A stretch of DNA of 64,000 nt, taken from the NCBI RefSeq assembly GCF_031157525.1, contig NZ_JAVIXR010000004.1:248001-312000 (forward strand), in the 5' to 3' direction. The DNA is from Marinobacter sediminicola (GTDB taxonomy: Bacteria > Pseudomonadota > Gammaproteobacteria > Pseudomonadales > Oleiphilaceae). Numbering within the stretch: position 1 is the stretch's first letter; every line of letters begins with the position of its first letter. Below are positions 54,001 through 63,170 of the stretch, in pieces. Position numbers and translations under genes: made by a program. Under the pieces are notes generated by a model that saw only the letters and a list, made by a program, of their open reading frames with translations, searched no databases and was not told the DNA's origin.

Positions 54001-54651
54001 TTACCAATCTACCGGGCAACCTGCACACTCGTCCATAAAGGTACCTACAAACGTTGCGTAGTGGATGCGGGTGTTTCGTAGATCTGCGCCGGCCAGATTG
54101 GCACTTCCGAACTTGGCTTCTTGCAGGTTGGCCCCAAACAGGTTGGCATCAGCCAGGTCGACTTTTGGTAGCCAGGCTATTTCAAGGCTTGCGAAGGTCA
54201 GGTCGGTTTCTATAAGCGTAGCGCCAGAGAACCTTGCAAAATCGAAGTTAGCCCCAGCCATATTGGAGCCAGTGAAATCCGCACCCTGGGCGAACAGGTA
54301 TTGGCCGCTAGCGCCCTGCAGTTCTGCCTCGCGAATGCTTGCCCCGCGCACATCGGCTCTATACAAGTTGACGCGATAGGCGGTTATCTTGTCCAACTTG
54401 GCGCCTTTGAGGTTGGCGCCCCTCAAACTGGTGTGATTCAGAATAGCTCCGGTAAGATCGGCGCCGCTGAAGTCAACAGACTTCAAATCCAGGTTCGACA
54501 TATCTGCACCCCGAAGGTCAGCGCCAGAGCACACAGAGTGTTGCTCCAGTATGCAGCCATTAAACTCCGGTGGGCGCACATCCGCCAGATAGTCCTCTGC
54601 TAAAGCAGGCGTGATGAAGGTGAGTAGAGCCAGCTTTATTATTGTCTTCAT
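54001..54651 (-). CDS. Secreted pentapeptide-repeat protein
   Basis: 216 residues with a signal peptide (MKTIIKLALLTFITPALAED) and about 25 tandem A(D/N)LXX-type repeats between residues 40 and 205, expected to form a right-handed quadrilateral beta-helix. A terminal Cys pair occurs in DECAGCPVDW. It ends the minus strand set after exaA. Pentapeptide proteins next to quinoprotein genes have no defined function. GGAG precedes the ATG. Confidence 0.9.
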   Translation of the reverse strand: MKTIIKLALLTFITPALAEDYLADVRPPEFNGCILEQHSVCSGADLRGADMSNLDLKSVDFSGADLTGAILNHTSLRGANLKGAKLDKITAYRVNLYRADVRGASIREAELQGASGQYLFAQGADFTGSNMAGANFDFARFSGATLIETDLTFASLEIAWLPKVDLADANLFGANLQEAKFGSANLAGADLRNTRIHYATFVGTFMDECAGCPVDW

Positions 54652-54723
54652 GGTGTACTCCGGAACAAGTCAGGAGCCGCCGTTTATTGGCGGCTCCCTT
54701 TGTTGATGGACTAGGTTAATGGA

Positions 54724-56574
54724 TCACTTGGCCGCCGTTGCCCAAGAGGGGATTTTGAACACCCAGAAAGACCCACCTTGCGAAATAGGCTTGGTCAGTT
54801 CAGCCATATCGCCACCCCAGAGAGGCACGGCCCCGCCATAGCCTGAGGTAACACCTACGTACTGTTCGCCATCCATTTCCCAGGTGATGGGTGGGGAGAT
54901 GATTCCCGAGCCTGTCTGGAACTTCCAAAGCTCTTCGCCAGTATCTGCATCGAATGCCTTGAAGTAGCCATCGCCTGTACCGGTGAATACCAGGCCGCCC
55001 TTGGTGGCCAGCACGCCGGCCCATAGAGGCATGGGCTCTTTATGCTCCCATTTAACCTCGCCACTTAGTGGGTCCATCGCCCGCAGTATGCCAACGTGGT
55101 CGTCGTACATGCGCTTGATACGGAAGCCCTGGCCAAGGTAGGCAGCACCTTTTTTGTAGGTGACTTCTTCTGTCCAGTAATCTTCTTTCCAGTGGTTGGC
55201 TGGTATGTAGAACAAACCGGTGTCCTGGCTGTAAGCCATAGGGTTCCAGTTCTTACCGCCGAGAAAGGGTGGAGATACTTCGATGGATTCACCGCGAGTT
55301 TCACCTTCGGGAACGGGTGGTGGGCGCTGACCTTTGCCTTCCACGGGGCGGCCGTCTGAGCCAATACTAGTCGCCCAGGTGATGTTATCCACGAATGGGA
55401 AGGCATTCTGGAACTCACCATTGGTGCGATCAACCAGATAGAAATAGCCATTTCTGTCTGCGTGTGCGGTCGCTTTTACATTTTTGCCGTCTTTGGTGTA
55501 TTCAAAAAGCACTAGTTCATTGTTGCCGGAGAAATCCCAGGCATCGTTTGGCGTGTGCTGATAGAACCATTTCACCTCACCGGTGGTGGGGTCCACCGCT
55601 ACCTGTCCAGAGGTATACAGGTTGTCGTAGTCTGCCGGGTCACCACCGGGAGCTGTGCGCTTCCATGTATTCCAGGGGGCAGGGTTGCCTGCGCCAACAA
55701 TGATGGTGTTGGTTTCGACATCAAAGCTCGCGCTTTGCCAGGGCGCTCCGCCACCTTGGCTCCAGGCTTCCACTTTCCCAGTCTCGGTATTAGGGTCATC
55801 TGGCCAACTGGGAGCACGTGGGTCGCCAGAGGGTGTGCTCTTCTCGCCATTCAAACGACCATAGTGTCCTTCAACAAATGGGCGCATCCAGATCTCTTTA
55901 CCTGTCTCGGGATCCCGAGCGTAGAGTTTGCCGACAACGCCGAACTCATCACCCGATGAGCCGTGAATGAGCATAACCTTTCCGGTTTTCTGATCCTTGA
56001 TCAGTGTTGGGGCGCCGGTCATGGTGTAGCCCGCTTCGTGATCACCAAACTTCACGCGCCAGGCGACTTTTCCGGTTTTTTTGTTGAGAGCAACAATGCC
56101 CGCGTCGAGGGTGCCGAAGAAAACCTTGTCGCCGAAAATCGCTGCGCCCCGGTTTACAACATCGCAGCAGGGGCGAATGCCTTCTGGCAAACGATGGCTG
56201 TATTCCCAAAGCCGCTTACCACTTTTTGCATCAAGGGCGTACAGACGAGAGTAGGAACCGGTTACATAGATGATGCCGTCGTGTACCAGGGCTTGAGACT
56301 CTTGGCCTCGCTGCTTTTCATCCCCGAACGAGAACGACCAGGCTGGAACCATTCGTTCAACGTTGTCTTTGTTGATCATGGTCATTGGGCTGTAGCGTTG
56401 AGCCTTAGGACCAATTCCGTATCCGAGAACGTCCTGGGTGGTTTCAGCATCGTTAACGATGTCATCCCATGTAACTCCTACTGCATGTGCCTGAGTCGCT
56501 AACCCAGCTGCGCCTATGGATAGCGCCAGGCTGATACCGCGCATCAGGGGGCGCTTGGTAAACAGTGTTTTCAT
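54724..56574 (-). CDS. exaA: PQQ-dependent alcohol dehydrogenase (ExaA, Ca-type)
   Basis: 616 residues from the ATG at 56572-56574, with GGGGA upstream; the frame runs on to 57018 but that overlaps the divergent cytochrome gene. It has a signal peptide ending near AHA, then an eight-bladed quinoprotein propeller with W-type docking motifs. The vicinal disulfide is C136-C137 (RPCCDVVNRG). N297 and catalytic D347 (NDAWDFSGNN) bind the metal and alcohol. Residue 349 is Ser, not the Asp that marks lanthanide enzymes, so calcium is predicted. It oxidises ethanol and similar alcohols in the periplasm. Confidence 0.95.
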   Translation of the reverse strand: MKTLFTKRPLMRGISLALSIGAAGLATQAHAVGVTWDDIVNDAETTQDVLGYGIGPKAQRYSPMTMINKDNVERMVPAWSFSFGDEKQRGQESQALVHDGIIYVTGSYSRLYALDAKSGKRLWEYSHRLPEGIRPCCDVVNRGAAIFGDKVFFGTLDAGIVALNKKTGKVAWRVKFGDHEAGYTMTGAPTLIKDQKTGKVMLIHGSSGDEFGVVGKLYARDPETGKEIWMRPFVEGHYGRLNGEKSTPSGDPRAPSWPDDPNTETGKVEAWSQGGGAPWQSASFDVETNTIIVGAGNPAPWNTWKRTAPGGDPADYDNLYTSGQVAVDPTTGEVKWFYQHTPNDAWDFSGNNELVLFEYTKDGKNVKATAHADRNGYFYLVDRTNGEFQNAFPFVDNITWATSIGSDGRPVEGKGQRPPPVPEGETRGESIEVSPPFLGGKNWNPMAYSQDTGLFYIPANHWKEDYWTEEVTYKKGAAYLGQGFRIKRMYDDHVGILRAMDPLSGEVKWEHKEPMPLWAGVLATKGGLVFTGTGDGYFKAFDADTGEELWKFQTGSGIISPPITWEMDGEQYVGVTSGYGGAVPLWGGDMAELTKPISQGGSFWVFKIPSWATAAK

Positions 56575-56943
56575 GACTTTCCCCTTAATTGTTGTTGTGA
56601 CAAACGCATTCGTTGGTTGCGTTGACGCCATGAGTATTGGCATGGAGTGCTCAATCAGGCGACGGAGAAAACCATGAGGTGATCGGGATACGGGGTACTG
56701 CAATCCGGGAAATTTTCCTGACAGATGTGCAACACGCTGATTGTTCAGTTTTTCCGTTTCCCGGGGCAGGGGGCTCGTGCTTTGGCCTCTGGTCGATAGG
56801 TCTACTACCAAAGATCTAAGGCGCAGCAGCCAAAGTGGAGTACACCGGCAAGTAAGGCATTTCTTAGACTTGGAGACAGCCCGATACGCCGCACGGCTAC
56901 TTGGGAAAACAATGGCAGACAAAACAAAAAGAGGTATGAGGCT
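56575..56943. promoter_or_regulatory. Divergent control region exaA / pedF
   Basis: 369 bp without a gene between exaA and the cytochrome gene. It should hold both promoters. A CTACTACCAAAG element (56802-56813) loosely resembles the AGTACYA cores found elsewhere in the region. No confident -10/-35 pair was picked. Confidence 0.5.
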
Positions 56944-57369
56944 ATGTCGTACTCCAAGTCGATTCAAAAGATTCTTTGCGCTGGAGCCTTGGTATGGGCT
57001 GCAGCCGCTACCGGGCACGGTAACGTGACGCCACAGCCAGTTGATACGGGTGACCTGCCGGATCTGGGCCGTGAAGCTCTGAACGAAAACCCGTTTCGCG
57101 ACGGAAATGAGCTAAGCAAATTGAATGCAGAAGCCGTTGAAGTTGGTATGAGTGCTTACGCCGGAAATTGCGCCGGCTGTCACGGCATTGAGGCCCAATC
57201 CGGTGGTTTAACCCCGGATTTGCGTGAGCTCACAGAATGGGACGATGAGTACTTTATCGGGCGGGTAATGAACGGAACCGACCGGGGCATGCCGTCGTTT
57301 AAAAGCAATCTCGGGCAAACAGCCATTTGGTCCATACGGACCTATGTGGAATCGGTATCCGGGCAGTAA
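56944..57369 (+). CDS. pedF: Cytochrome c550 (PedF/ExaB)
   Basis: 141 residues with a signal peptide and one c-type heme site CAGCH (C76-H80); the axial Met is probably in RGMPSFK. HGNVTPQPVD right after the signal peptide and IRTYVESV at the end match the PedF cytochrome c-550 family. It accepts electrons from ExaA. The gene is divergent from exaA and heads a three-gene set with the SoxYZ-like carrier and the metallo-hydrolase. Confidence 0.9.
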   Translation: MSYSKSIQKILCAGALVWAAAATGHGNVTPQPVDTGDLPDLGREALNENPFRDGNELSKLNAEAVEVGMSAYAGNCAGCHGIEAQSGGLTPDLRELTEWDDEYFIGRVMNGTDRGMPSFKSNLGQTAIWSIRTYVESVSGQ

Positions 57370-57413
57370 CAGCTTTCGCATAAGTACTCGAGATCCTGAC
57401 CTGGAGGTGAGGT

Positions 57414-58184
57414 ATGAGGCGATATTGGCTATGTGCTTTTACTCTGTTTGCGAGCGCTTCCTGGGCAGATCTTCCGTCTGACCCGTTGGGCTCGCCGTTA
57501 TGGGCCTACAACATTGAGCGATACCTCGGGCAAGAGGTAACGGTTGTAGTGGACGAGCGAGTGGGCTTGTCAGTTCCTGATTTCGCTGAAGACAGTACGC
57601 AGGTTCCATTGGCCGTGAACTTGCGTGAGTTTCCACACAAGGTGAATAAGGTAGTGACATGGGTGGATATGAATCCCGTTCCCCACCTGTTCACGGCTAA
57701 TAGTACAGACGGTCAGCTCAAGCTGGTGTCCCTTAACTTTCGGGTGCAGCAGGCCAGCAGTGTTCGAGCAGCTGTGCTGGATGAACAGGGTGTTTGGCAC
57801 ATTGACAGCGGCTATGTGGATGCAGCTGGCGGCGGCTGTACGGCACCCCGGGAAGTATTAAGCAATTCAGACTGGGAGAGTGAGTTCGGCACCCTGAAAT
57901 CCGGCTTGTTCTCTGATCGCGGGAATACGCGCATCAAGGCCAGTCTGTTGCATCCCATGGACTCCGGAATGGTCGGGAATGTACCGGCCTTTTTTGTAGG
58001 CGATGTTGAAGTTCGGAATGAGTCCTCGGATAACCTGCTGCTGACAATGACCCTGGCCGAGTCTGCCGCTGAAAACCCGATGTTTGTTTTTGAATTCGAA
58101 GGCGGAATTCCTCACCTGTCTATCCACATGAAGGATAACAACGGCTACCAATTTGAAGGTGCCATTGGGGAGGCATCGCCATGA
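57414..58184 (+). CDS. Quinoprotein dehydrogenase-associated SoxYZ-like carrier protein
   Basis: 256 residues with a signal peptide (LCAFTLFASASWADL). The N-terminal half (about 60-165) resembles SoxY, with a Cys in DAAGGGCTAPREV, and the C-terminal half (about 175-256) resembles SoxZ, with HPMDSGMVG and FEFEGGIPHLSI. Fused SoxYZ-like carriers of this kind co-occur with quinoprotein dehydrogenases. Role as an electron or sulfur relay is proposed, not proven. It overlaps the hydrolase gene by 4 nt. Confidence 0.87.
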   Translation: MRRYWLCAFTLFASASWADLPSDPLGSPLWAYNIERYLGQEVTVVVDERVGLSVPDFAEDSTQVPLAVNLREFPHKVNKVVTWVDMNPVPHLFTANSTDGQLKLVSLNFRVQQASSVRAAVLDEQGVWHIDSGYVDAAGGGCTAPREVLSNSDWESEFGTLKSGLFSDRGNTRIKASLLHPMDSGMVGNVPAFFVGDVEVRNESSDNLLLTMTLAESAAENPMFVFEFEGGIPHLSIHMKDNNGYQFEGAIGEASP

Positions 58185-59143
58185 GCCGCCTCCGATCCCA
58201 CCATAGAAATATCGCCTGGCTGGTTGCAGTTCTGTTTTGGGCGTTGGCCTTTTCGTCGGGCACCGGTGCAAGTGGTAAGTCCTATAGCCTGGAAGCAACT
58301 CCCGTTGCGGAAGGTGTTTGGGTGGTTGTCGGAAGTACAGACAACTTCTCGAAAGCCAATGGCGGCAACATTCTAAATACCGGCTTTATTGAAACAGGTG
58401 AGGGCGTTGTTGTTATCGATACGGGGCCTTCCCGCAGGTATGGGGAAGAGTTCCGTGCATTGATTGAGAGTCACACCAGTGAGCCAATCGTGAAAGTGCT
58501 GATCACCCATCATCACCCGGATCACGCCTTTGGCAGCCAGGCCTTTGAGCCGAACACACTTTACATGCTTGATGAATCGGCCAGCCTGCTTGAGCAGGAC
58601 GGTGAAGCTTTTTCAGACAACATGTATCGCATGATCGGCGACTGGATGCGTGGCACTGAGGTAACTGTGCCTATGAACAGAGTGCAGCCAGGCTTGCTCA
58701 GTCTGGGGAATCGGCAGCTACGTTTGATAGCGATGCAGGGGCATACCGGCGCAGATCTGGTTGTGCTGGATGAAACCTCCGGGGCGCTGTTTGCTTCAGA
58801 CATGGTGTTTTTCAACAGGGCATTAACCACACCTCAAACACCAGGGGTAGCCTTATGGCGCTCCGAAATACGTCAGCTTGCGCAGCTGCCGTTCTCCCTT
58901 GTGGTGCCAGGTCACGGGCCGGTGATTCGAGATGACCGGGCATTTCTCCAAATGATTGATTATTTGACCTGGCTGGATGATGTTCTGGCTGGATCTGCTG
59001 CGCGGGGTTTAAGCGCTTCAGAGGTGATTGATACCGCGATTCCTGAGCGCTTTTCAGAAGTCGAAGGCGCGAGATACGAGCTGGTTCGTACCGTAAGCCA
59101 CCTGTATGCAGATTACGAAAAGCGTGCTCTGAACAGGCATTAG
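58181..59143 (+). CDS. Quinoprotein relay system zinc metallohydrolase
   Basis: 320 residues, metallo-beta-lactamase fold with an N-terminal membrane/export segment. The zinc motif is HHHPDH (H110, H112, D114, H115); further ligands are in MQGHTGADLV and VPGHGPVIRD. These features match the SoxH-like hydrolases that accompany the SoxYZ-like carrier in PQQ systems. ATG overlaps the previous stop (ATGA) with GGGGAGG upstream. Reaction unknown. Confidence 0.87.
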   Translation: MSRLRSHHRNIAWLVAVLFWALAFSSGTGASGKSYSLEATPVAEGVWVVVGSTDNFSKANGGNILNTGFIETGEGVVVIDTGPSRRYGEEFRALIESHTSEPIVKVLITHHHPDHAFGSQAFEPNTLYMLDESASLLEQDGEAFSDNMYRMIGDWMRGTEVTVPMNRVQPGLLSLGNRQLRLIAMQGHTGADLVVLDETSGALFASDMVFFNRALTTPQTPGVALWRSEIRQLAQLPFSLVVPGHGPVIRDDRAFLQMIDYLTWLDDVLAGSAARGLSASEVIDTAIPERFSEVEGARYELVRTVSHLYADYEKRALNRH

Positions 59144-59150
59144 TACTAAG
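59140..59150. promoter_or_regulatory. Palindromic TTAGTACTAAG element upstream of exaC
   Basis: TTAGTACTAA is a perfect 10-bp palindrome 116 bp before the exaC start; it shares AGTACTAA with the repeat at 53155-53176. Confidence 0.4.
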
Positions 59151-59265
59151 GGAGTAGTTATTCGCCCCGAACGACTCATTTTGTTAGCCCTTCTGGGAAC
59201 TTAGATTAGATACGTAAGCGCAAAAACAGCGTTGTTCAGAAAAAACACAACAAGAGGTTCAAACC

Positions 59266-60786
59266 ATGATCTACGCACAACCAGGACAAGAAGGCTCCGT
59301 TGTTTCTTTTAAATCACGCTACGGAAATTATATTGGCGGTGAGTGGGTTGCCCCGGTTAAAGGGCAGTATTTTGAGAACACTACGCCGGTTACTGGCGAT
59401 GTGATTTGCGAAGTTCCGCGCTCAACTGCCGAAGATATTGATCTGGCGCTTGATGCTGCCCACAAAGCTGCACCAGCTTGGGGTAAAACCTCTGCAGCAG
59501 AGCGCTCTAATATTCTTTTGAAAATTGCAGATCGCATTGAAGCCAATCTCGAAAAACTGGCAGTTGCGGAAACCTGGGATAACGGCAAAGCCGTTCGTGA
59601 AACCATGAATGCGGATATTCCACTGGCGGCTGACCACTTCCGTTATTTTGCCGGCTGCATCCGGGCTCAAGAAGGGCACATGGGTGAAATCGACCATAAT
59701 ACCGTGGCTTATCATTTTCATGAGCCTCTGGGTGTTGTGGGCCAGATCATTCCCTGGAACTTCCCGATTTTGATGGCAGCCTGGAAGTTAGGACCTTGTC
59801 TTGCTGCAGGCAACTGCACCGTGCTCAAGCCAGCAGAGCAAACGCCAGCGAGCATCCTGGTGCTGATGGAAATCATCGGCGATCTGTTGCCACCGGGTGT
59901 GCTAAATATCGTTAATGGCTACGGTATTGAGGCCGGGCAGGCTCTGGCTACCAGCACGCGCATTGCCAAGATAGCGTTCACCGGATCAACTCCGGTTGGC
60001 TCCCACATTCTGAAGTGTGCTGCCGAGAACATCATTCCCTCAACGGTTGAGCTTGGCGGTAAGTCTCCCAACATCTACTTCTCGGATGTAATGAATGCGG
60101 AGCCTGAGTTTGTCGACAAGTGTGTTGAAGGTCTGGTTCTGGCTTTCTTCAACCAGGGTGAAATCTGCACCTGTCCATCGCGTGCTCTGGTTCAGGAAGA
60201 CATGTATGAAGAGTTCATGCAGAAGGTTGTGGAGCGGACCAAGGCGATCAAGCGCGGTAACCCTCTGGATACTGACGTGCAGGTTGGTGCGCAAGCAAGT
60301 AAAGAGCAGTTCGACAAAATCATGTCTTACCTTGAGATAGGCAAGCAGGAAGGCGCTGTCGTTCTCACAGGCGGTGATCGTGAGAACATGGAAGGCGAGT
60401 TCAATAACGGATTCTACATTCAGCCCACTCTTTTCAAGGGTGATAACAGCATGCGGGTGTTCCAGGAAGAAATCTTTGGCCCGGTTGTGGGTGTTACAAC
60501 CTTCAAAACCGAAGAAGAAGCCTTGGCGATTGCCAACGACACAGAATTTGGCCTGGGTGCCGGCGTTTGGACACGGGATACTAACCGGGCCTACCGCATG
60601 GGCCGCAGCATTCAAGCCGGTCGGGTGTGGATGAACTGCTACCACGCTTACCCTGCCCATGCTGCTTTTGGTGGCTACAAGAAATCCGGTATTGGCCGTG
60701 AAACTCATAAGCTGGCTCTGGATCACTACCAGCAAACCAAGTGCATGCTGACCAGCTACGACGCTAACCCGTTGGGCTTTTTTTAA
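59266..60786 (+). CDS. exaC: NAD+-dependent aldehyde dehydrogenase ExaC
   Basis: 506 residues, class-typical [35 protein letters not shown], general-base E262 in VELGGKSPN and nucleophile C301 in [12 protein letters not shown]. Length and ending ([12 protein letters not shown]) match the ExaC/AcoD-type acetaldehyde dehydrogenases. It oxidises the aldehyde produced by ExaA in the cytoplasm. Preceded by AGAGG and followed by a strong terminator. Confidence 0.93.
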   Translation: MIYAQPGQEGSVVSFKSRYGNYIGGEWVAPVKGQYFENTTPVTGDVICEVPRSTAEDIDLALDAAHKAAPAWGKTSAAERSNILLKIADRIEANLEKLAVAETWDNGKAVRETMNADIPLAADHFRYFAGCIRAQEGHMGEIDHNTVAYHFHEPLGVVGQIIPWNFPILMAAWKLGPCLAAGNCTVLKPAEQTPASILVLMEIIGDLLPPGVLNIVNGYGIEAGQALATSTRIAKIAFTGSTPVGSHILKCAAENIIPSTVELGGKSPNIYFSDVMNAEPEFVDKCVEGLVLAFFNQGEICTCPSRALVQEDMYEEFMQKVVERTKAIKRGNPLDTDVQVGAQASKEQFDKIMSYLEIGKQEGAVVLTGGDRENMEGEFNNGFYIQPTLFKGDNSMRVFQEEIFGPVVGVTTFKTEEEALAIANDTEFGLGAGVWTRDTNRAYRMGRSIQAGRVWMNCYHAYPAHAAFGGYKKSGIGRETHKLALDHYQQTKCMLTSYDANPLGFF

Positions 60787-60884
60787 CGTGTAAGTGAATG
60801 AGTCGCCCCTTGCTGGTGCGAGGGGCGGCAGCGTTTGCTCCTATGTTTTCTCTGAAGATGTTCACTGTTGTGTCCTGCTCTTTT

Positions 60885-60908
60885 GGCCCTTTATAGGGCC
60901 CTTTTTTT
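60885..60908 (+). terminator. Rho-independent terminator after exaC
   Basis: GGCCCT-TTAT-AGGGCC stem (60885-60900) followed by a run of seven T, about 100 bp after the exaC stop. Confidence 0.88.
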
Positions 60909-61109
60909 GCGGCATTTCCCAAAGCAGTCCACCGTTTCCGGAAACCTGATTATACCCATACCTTTCATACAACTTATGGCCTTACCAAAACAGTTCGAAA
61001 GTACCATATAGGCGTTCTGAATCTCACTTTAGGATTGGTTTCAGGGTGTTGGCAATACTGCTGATCCACCCTTAATGCACAAACAATCATGACAAAAGAG
61101 GTGAGCATT
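60909..61109 (+). promoter_or_regulatory. pqqA leader and promoter region
   Basis: Together with 60787-60884 this is a 323-bp gene-free stretch between exaC and pqqA. It contains AGTACCA at 61000-61006, about 105 bp before pqqA, similar to the AGTACYA core seen upstream of exaC and the regulators. No other feature is visible. Confidence 0.4.
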
Positions 61110-61181
61110 ATGTGGACCAAACCTGCCTATGAAGATCTGCGTATCGGTTTCGAAGTGACCATGTACTTCGCCAACCGCTGA
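61110..61181 (+). CDS. pqqA: PQQ precursor peptide PqqA
   Basis: A 23-residue peptide, [20 protein letters not shown] followed by ANR, too short for ordinary ORF calling. The conserved Glu (E15) and Tyr (Y19) separated by three residues are joined by PqqE to make the PQQ skeleton. AGAGGTGAG lies upstream of the ATG. It is followed by a hairpin and then pqqB. Confidence 0.97.
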   Translation: MWTKPAYEDLRIGFEVTMYFANR

Positions 61182-61186
61182 GGTAT

Positions 61187-61218
61187 AAAACGGCCAGAGC
61201 ATTACCTCTGGCCGTTTT
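61187..61218 (+). terminator. Hairpin between pqqA and pqqB (partial terminator)
   Basis: AAAACGGCCAGAG (61187-61199) pairs perfectly with CTCTGGCCGTTTT (61206-61218) around a six-base loop, 13 bp. It ends in four T. It would let pqqA be made in excess over the enzymes. Confidence 0.8.
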
Positions 61219-61237
61219 ACGTACGGAGCTTCTGCTT

Positions 61238-62167
61238 ATGTATATTCACGTTCTTGGATCAGCCGCTGGTGGGGGATTCCCGCAGTGGAATTGCAACTGC
61301 GCTAACTGCCACGGGTTCCGCAAAGGCACCCTTAATGCCACTGCAAGAACCCAGTCATCCATTGCAGTCAGCGAAGACGGTGAACGATGGATTCTGTTCA
61401 ATGCATCACCTGACATTCGTGCGCAATTAGGCTCTTGGGATGCCTCACAGCCAGCTCGAACACTCCGGGATACCGGCATCAACGCGATTGTGCTGATTGA
61501 TAGCCAGCTTGATCACACTACGGGGCTGTTGACCTTGAGAGAAGGGCTTCCGTTAGACGTATGGTGCACGGCTCAGGTTAAAGGGGATTTGAGCACCGGG
61601 TTCCCGTTGTTCCCGATGCTGGAACACTGGAACGGTGGAATGAACTGGCGTGAAGTGCCCGCTAACGAATCTTCTGTGTTTACTATCCCCTGTGCGCCTT
61701 CATTAAACCTGACCGCCATTCCTTTGTTAAGCAACGCGCCACCCTATTCCCCGCGCCGGGGTAACCCTCATCCCGGTGACAATATCGGTATTTTTATTGA
61801 GGACACTCGCACCGGGCAGCGCATGTTGTACGCGCCGGGTTTGGGGCGTATGGATTCCCGCATTCTGTCGTGGATGCGAAAAGCTGATTTGCTGATGGTT
61901 GACGGAACTGTGTGGCACGACGATGAAATGATTCGCCAGGCAGTGGGCACTAAAACAGGTCAGGATATGGGGCACCTGGCACAGAGTGGCCCCGGTGGCA
62001 TGATAGAGGTCCTGGATACCATGCCAGCCAAACGCAAGATTCTGATCCACATAAATAATACCAATCCTATCCTCGATGAAGATTCCACAGAGCGTGCAGA
62101 GCTAACAAGTCACGGCATCGAAGTGGCGTGGGATGGTATGGAGATTGAGTGGAAGGGTGCGCCATGA
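61238..62167 (+). CDS. pqqB: PQQ biosynthesis protein PqqB
   Basis: 309 residues of the metallo-beta-lactamase-like PqqB family: [20 protein letters not shown] at the start, [27 protein letters not shown] and [13 protein letters not shown] near the end. PqqB hydroxylates an intermediate in PQQ formation. ACGGAG precedes the ATG; its stop overlaps pqqC (ATGA). Confidence 0.96.
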   Translation: MYIHVLGSAAGGGFPQWNCNCANCHGFRKGTLNATARTQSSIAVSEDGERWILFNASPDIRAQLGSWDASQPARTLRDTGINAIVLIDSQLDHTTGLLTLREGLPLDVWCTAQVKGDLSTGFPLFPMLEHWNGGMNWREVPANESSVFTIPCAPSLNLTAIPLLSNAPPYSPRRGNPHPGDNIGIFIEDTRTGQRMLYAPGLGRMDSRILSWMRKADLLMVDGTVWHDDEMIRQAVGTKTGQDMGHLAQSGPGGMIEVLDTMPAKRKILIHINNTNPILDEDSTERAELTSHGIEVAWDGMEIEWKGAP

Positions 62168-62895
62168 ACAGATCAGATTTCGAACTGTCGCTGCGGGATA
62201 AAGGCCGGTTTTATCATATTCACCACCCCTATCATAAGGCCATGTACAGCGGGCAGTGCACACCTGAACAGATTCGGGGTTGGGTCGCCAACCGATACTA
62301 TTACCAGATAATGATTCCGCGAAAAGATGCGGCCATTATGGCCAACTGCCCGGATGCCGGCGTTCGCCAGCAATGGATGCAGCGGATTCTAGATCACGAT
62401 GGCCACGACGGAGATTGTGGTGGTATTGAAGCCTGGTTATGCCTGGCGGAGGCCGTAGGCCTGAGCCGGAAAGAGGTGATTGACGAGCGGCACGTGTTAC
62501 CGGGAGTCAGGTTTTCAGTAGATGCCTATCTTAACTTTGCCAGGCGGGCGACTTGGCAGGAGGCGGCGTGCTCCTCCCTAACCGAACTGTTTGCGCCGGA
62601 AATCCACCAGTCCCGGCTTGATAGTTGGCCGCAGCACTACCCCTGGATAGATGAGGGTGGCTACAGTTATTTCCGCAAGCGCCTGTCTGAGGCGCGGCGT
62701 GATGTTGAACACGGGCTGTGCATTACCCTGGATCATTTTACATCGCCAGAGCAGCAGGCAAGGGCACTGGATATCCTTCAGTTCAAACTGGATATCCTCT
62801 GGACCATGCTCGACGCTCTCACCATGGCCTATAGCCATAACACGCCACCGTTTCATACCGTAACGGATAAGCAAATCTGGCACAGGGGGCTGTAA
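62164..62895 (+). CDS. pqqC: Pyrroloquinoline-quinone synthase PqqC
   Basis: 243 residues from the ATG at 62164 (an earlier in-frame start lies inside pqqB). The heme-oxygenase-like all-helical fold shows [54 protein letters not shown] and [16 protein letters not shown] sequence ([16 protein letters not shown]). It catalyses the final ring closure and oxidation to PQQ. Overlaps pqqB and pqqD by 4 and 1 nt. Confidence 0.96.
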   Translation: MNRSDFELSLRDKGRFYHIHHPYHKAMYSGQCTPEQIRGWVANRYYYQIMIPRKDAAIMANCPDAGVRQQWMQRILDHDGHDGDCGGIEAWLCLAEAVGLSRKEVIDERHVLPGVRFSVDAYLNFARRATWQEAACSSLTELFAPEIHQSRLDSWPQHYPWIDEGGYSYFRKRLSEARRDVEHGLCITLDHFTSPEQQARALDILQFKLDILWTMLDALTMAYSHNTPPFHTVTDKQIWHRGL

Positions 62896-63170
62896 TGGAT
62901 ATTTCCACAGATAACGTACTTCGCCTTCGGCGCGGGTTCAGGTTCCAATGGGAGCCTGCGCAACAGTGCCACGTGCTTCTTTATCCTGAAGGCATGGTGA
63001 AGCTGAACGAAAGTGCCGGAGCCATCCTTGGAGAGGTGGACGGTAAGCGCAGCGTGAAAGATATCGTTGCGGCACTGGAACAAACGTTCCCGGAAGCTGG
63101 TGCGCTGGCAAACGATGTCTGCCAGTTTCTGGAGCATGCCTGTAATCAGCATTGGTTGGAGGTCTCATGA
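62895..63170 (+). CDS. pqqD: PQQ biosynthesis chaperone PqqD
   Basis: 91 residues of the PqqD/RRE fold ([40 protein letters not shown]). It binds PqqA and presents it to PqqE. ATG shares one base with the pqqC stop and its stop overlaps the pqqE start. Confidence 0.95.
   Translation: MDISTDNVLRLRRGFRFQWEPAQQCHVLLYPEGMVKLNESAGAILGEVDGKRSVKDIVAALEQTFPEAGALANDVCQFLEHACNQHWLEVS

Noticed and set aside
54724..57018. Longer exaA frame with 148 extra N-terminal residues
   Set aside because: The extra part lacks a signal peptide, overlaps the divergent pedF gene, and the internal ATG at 56574 has a ribosome site and a proper signal peptide.
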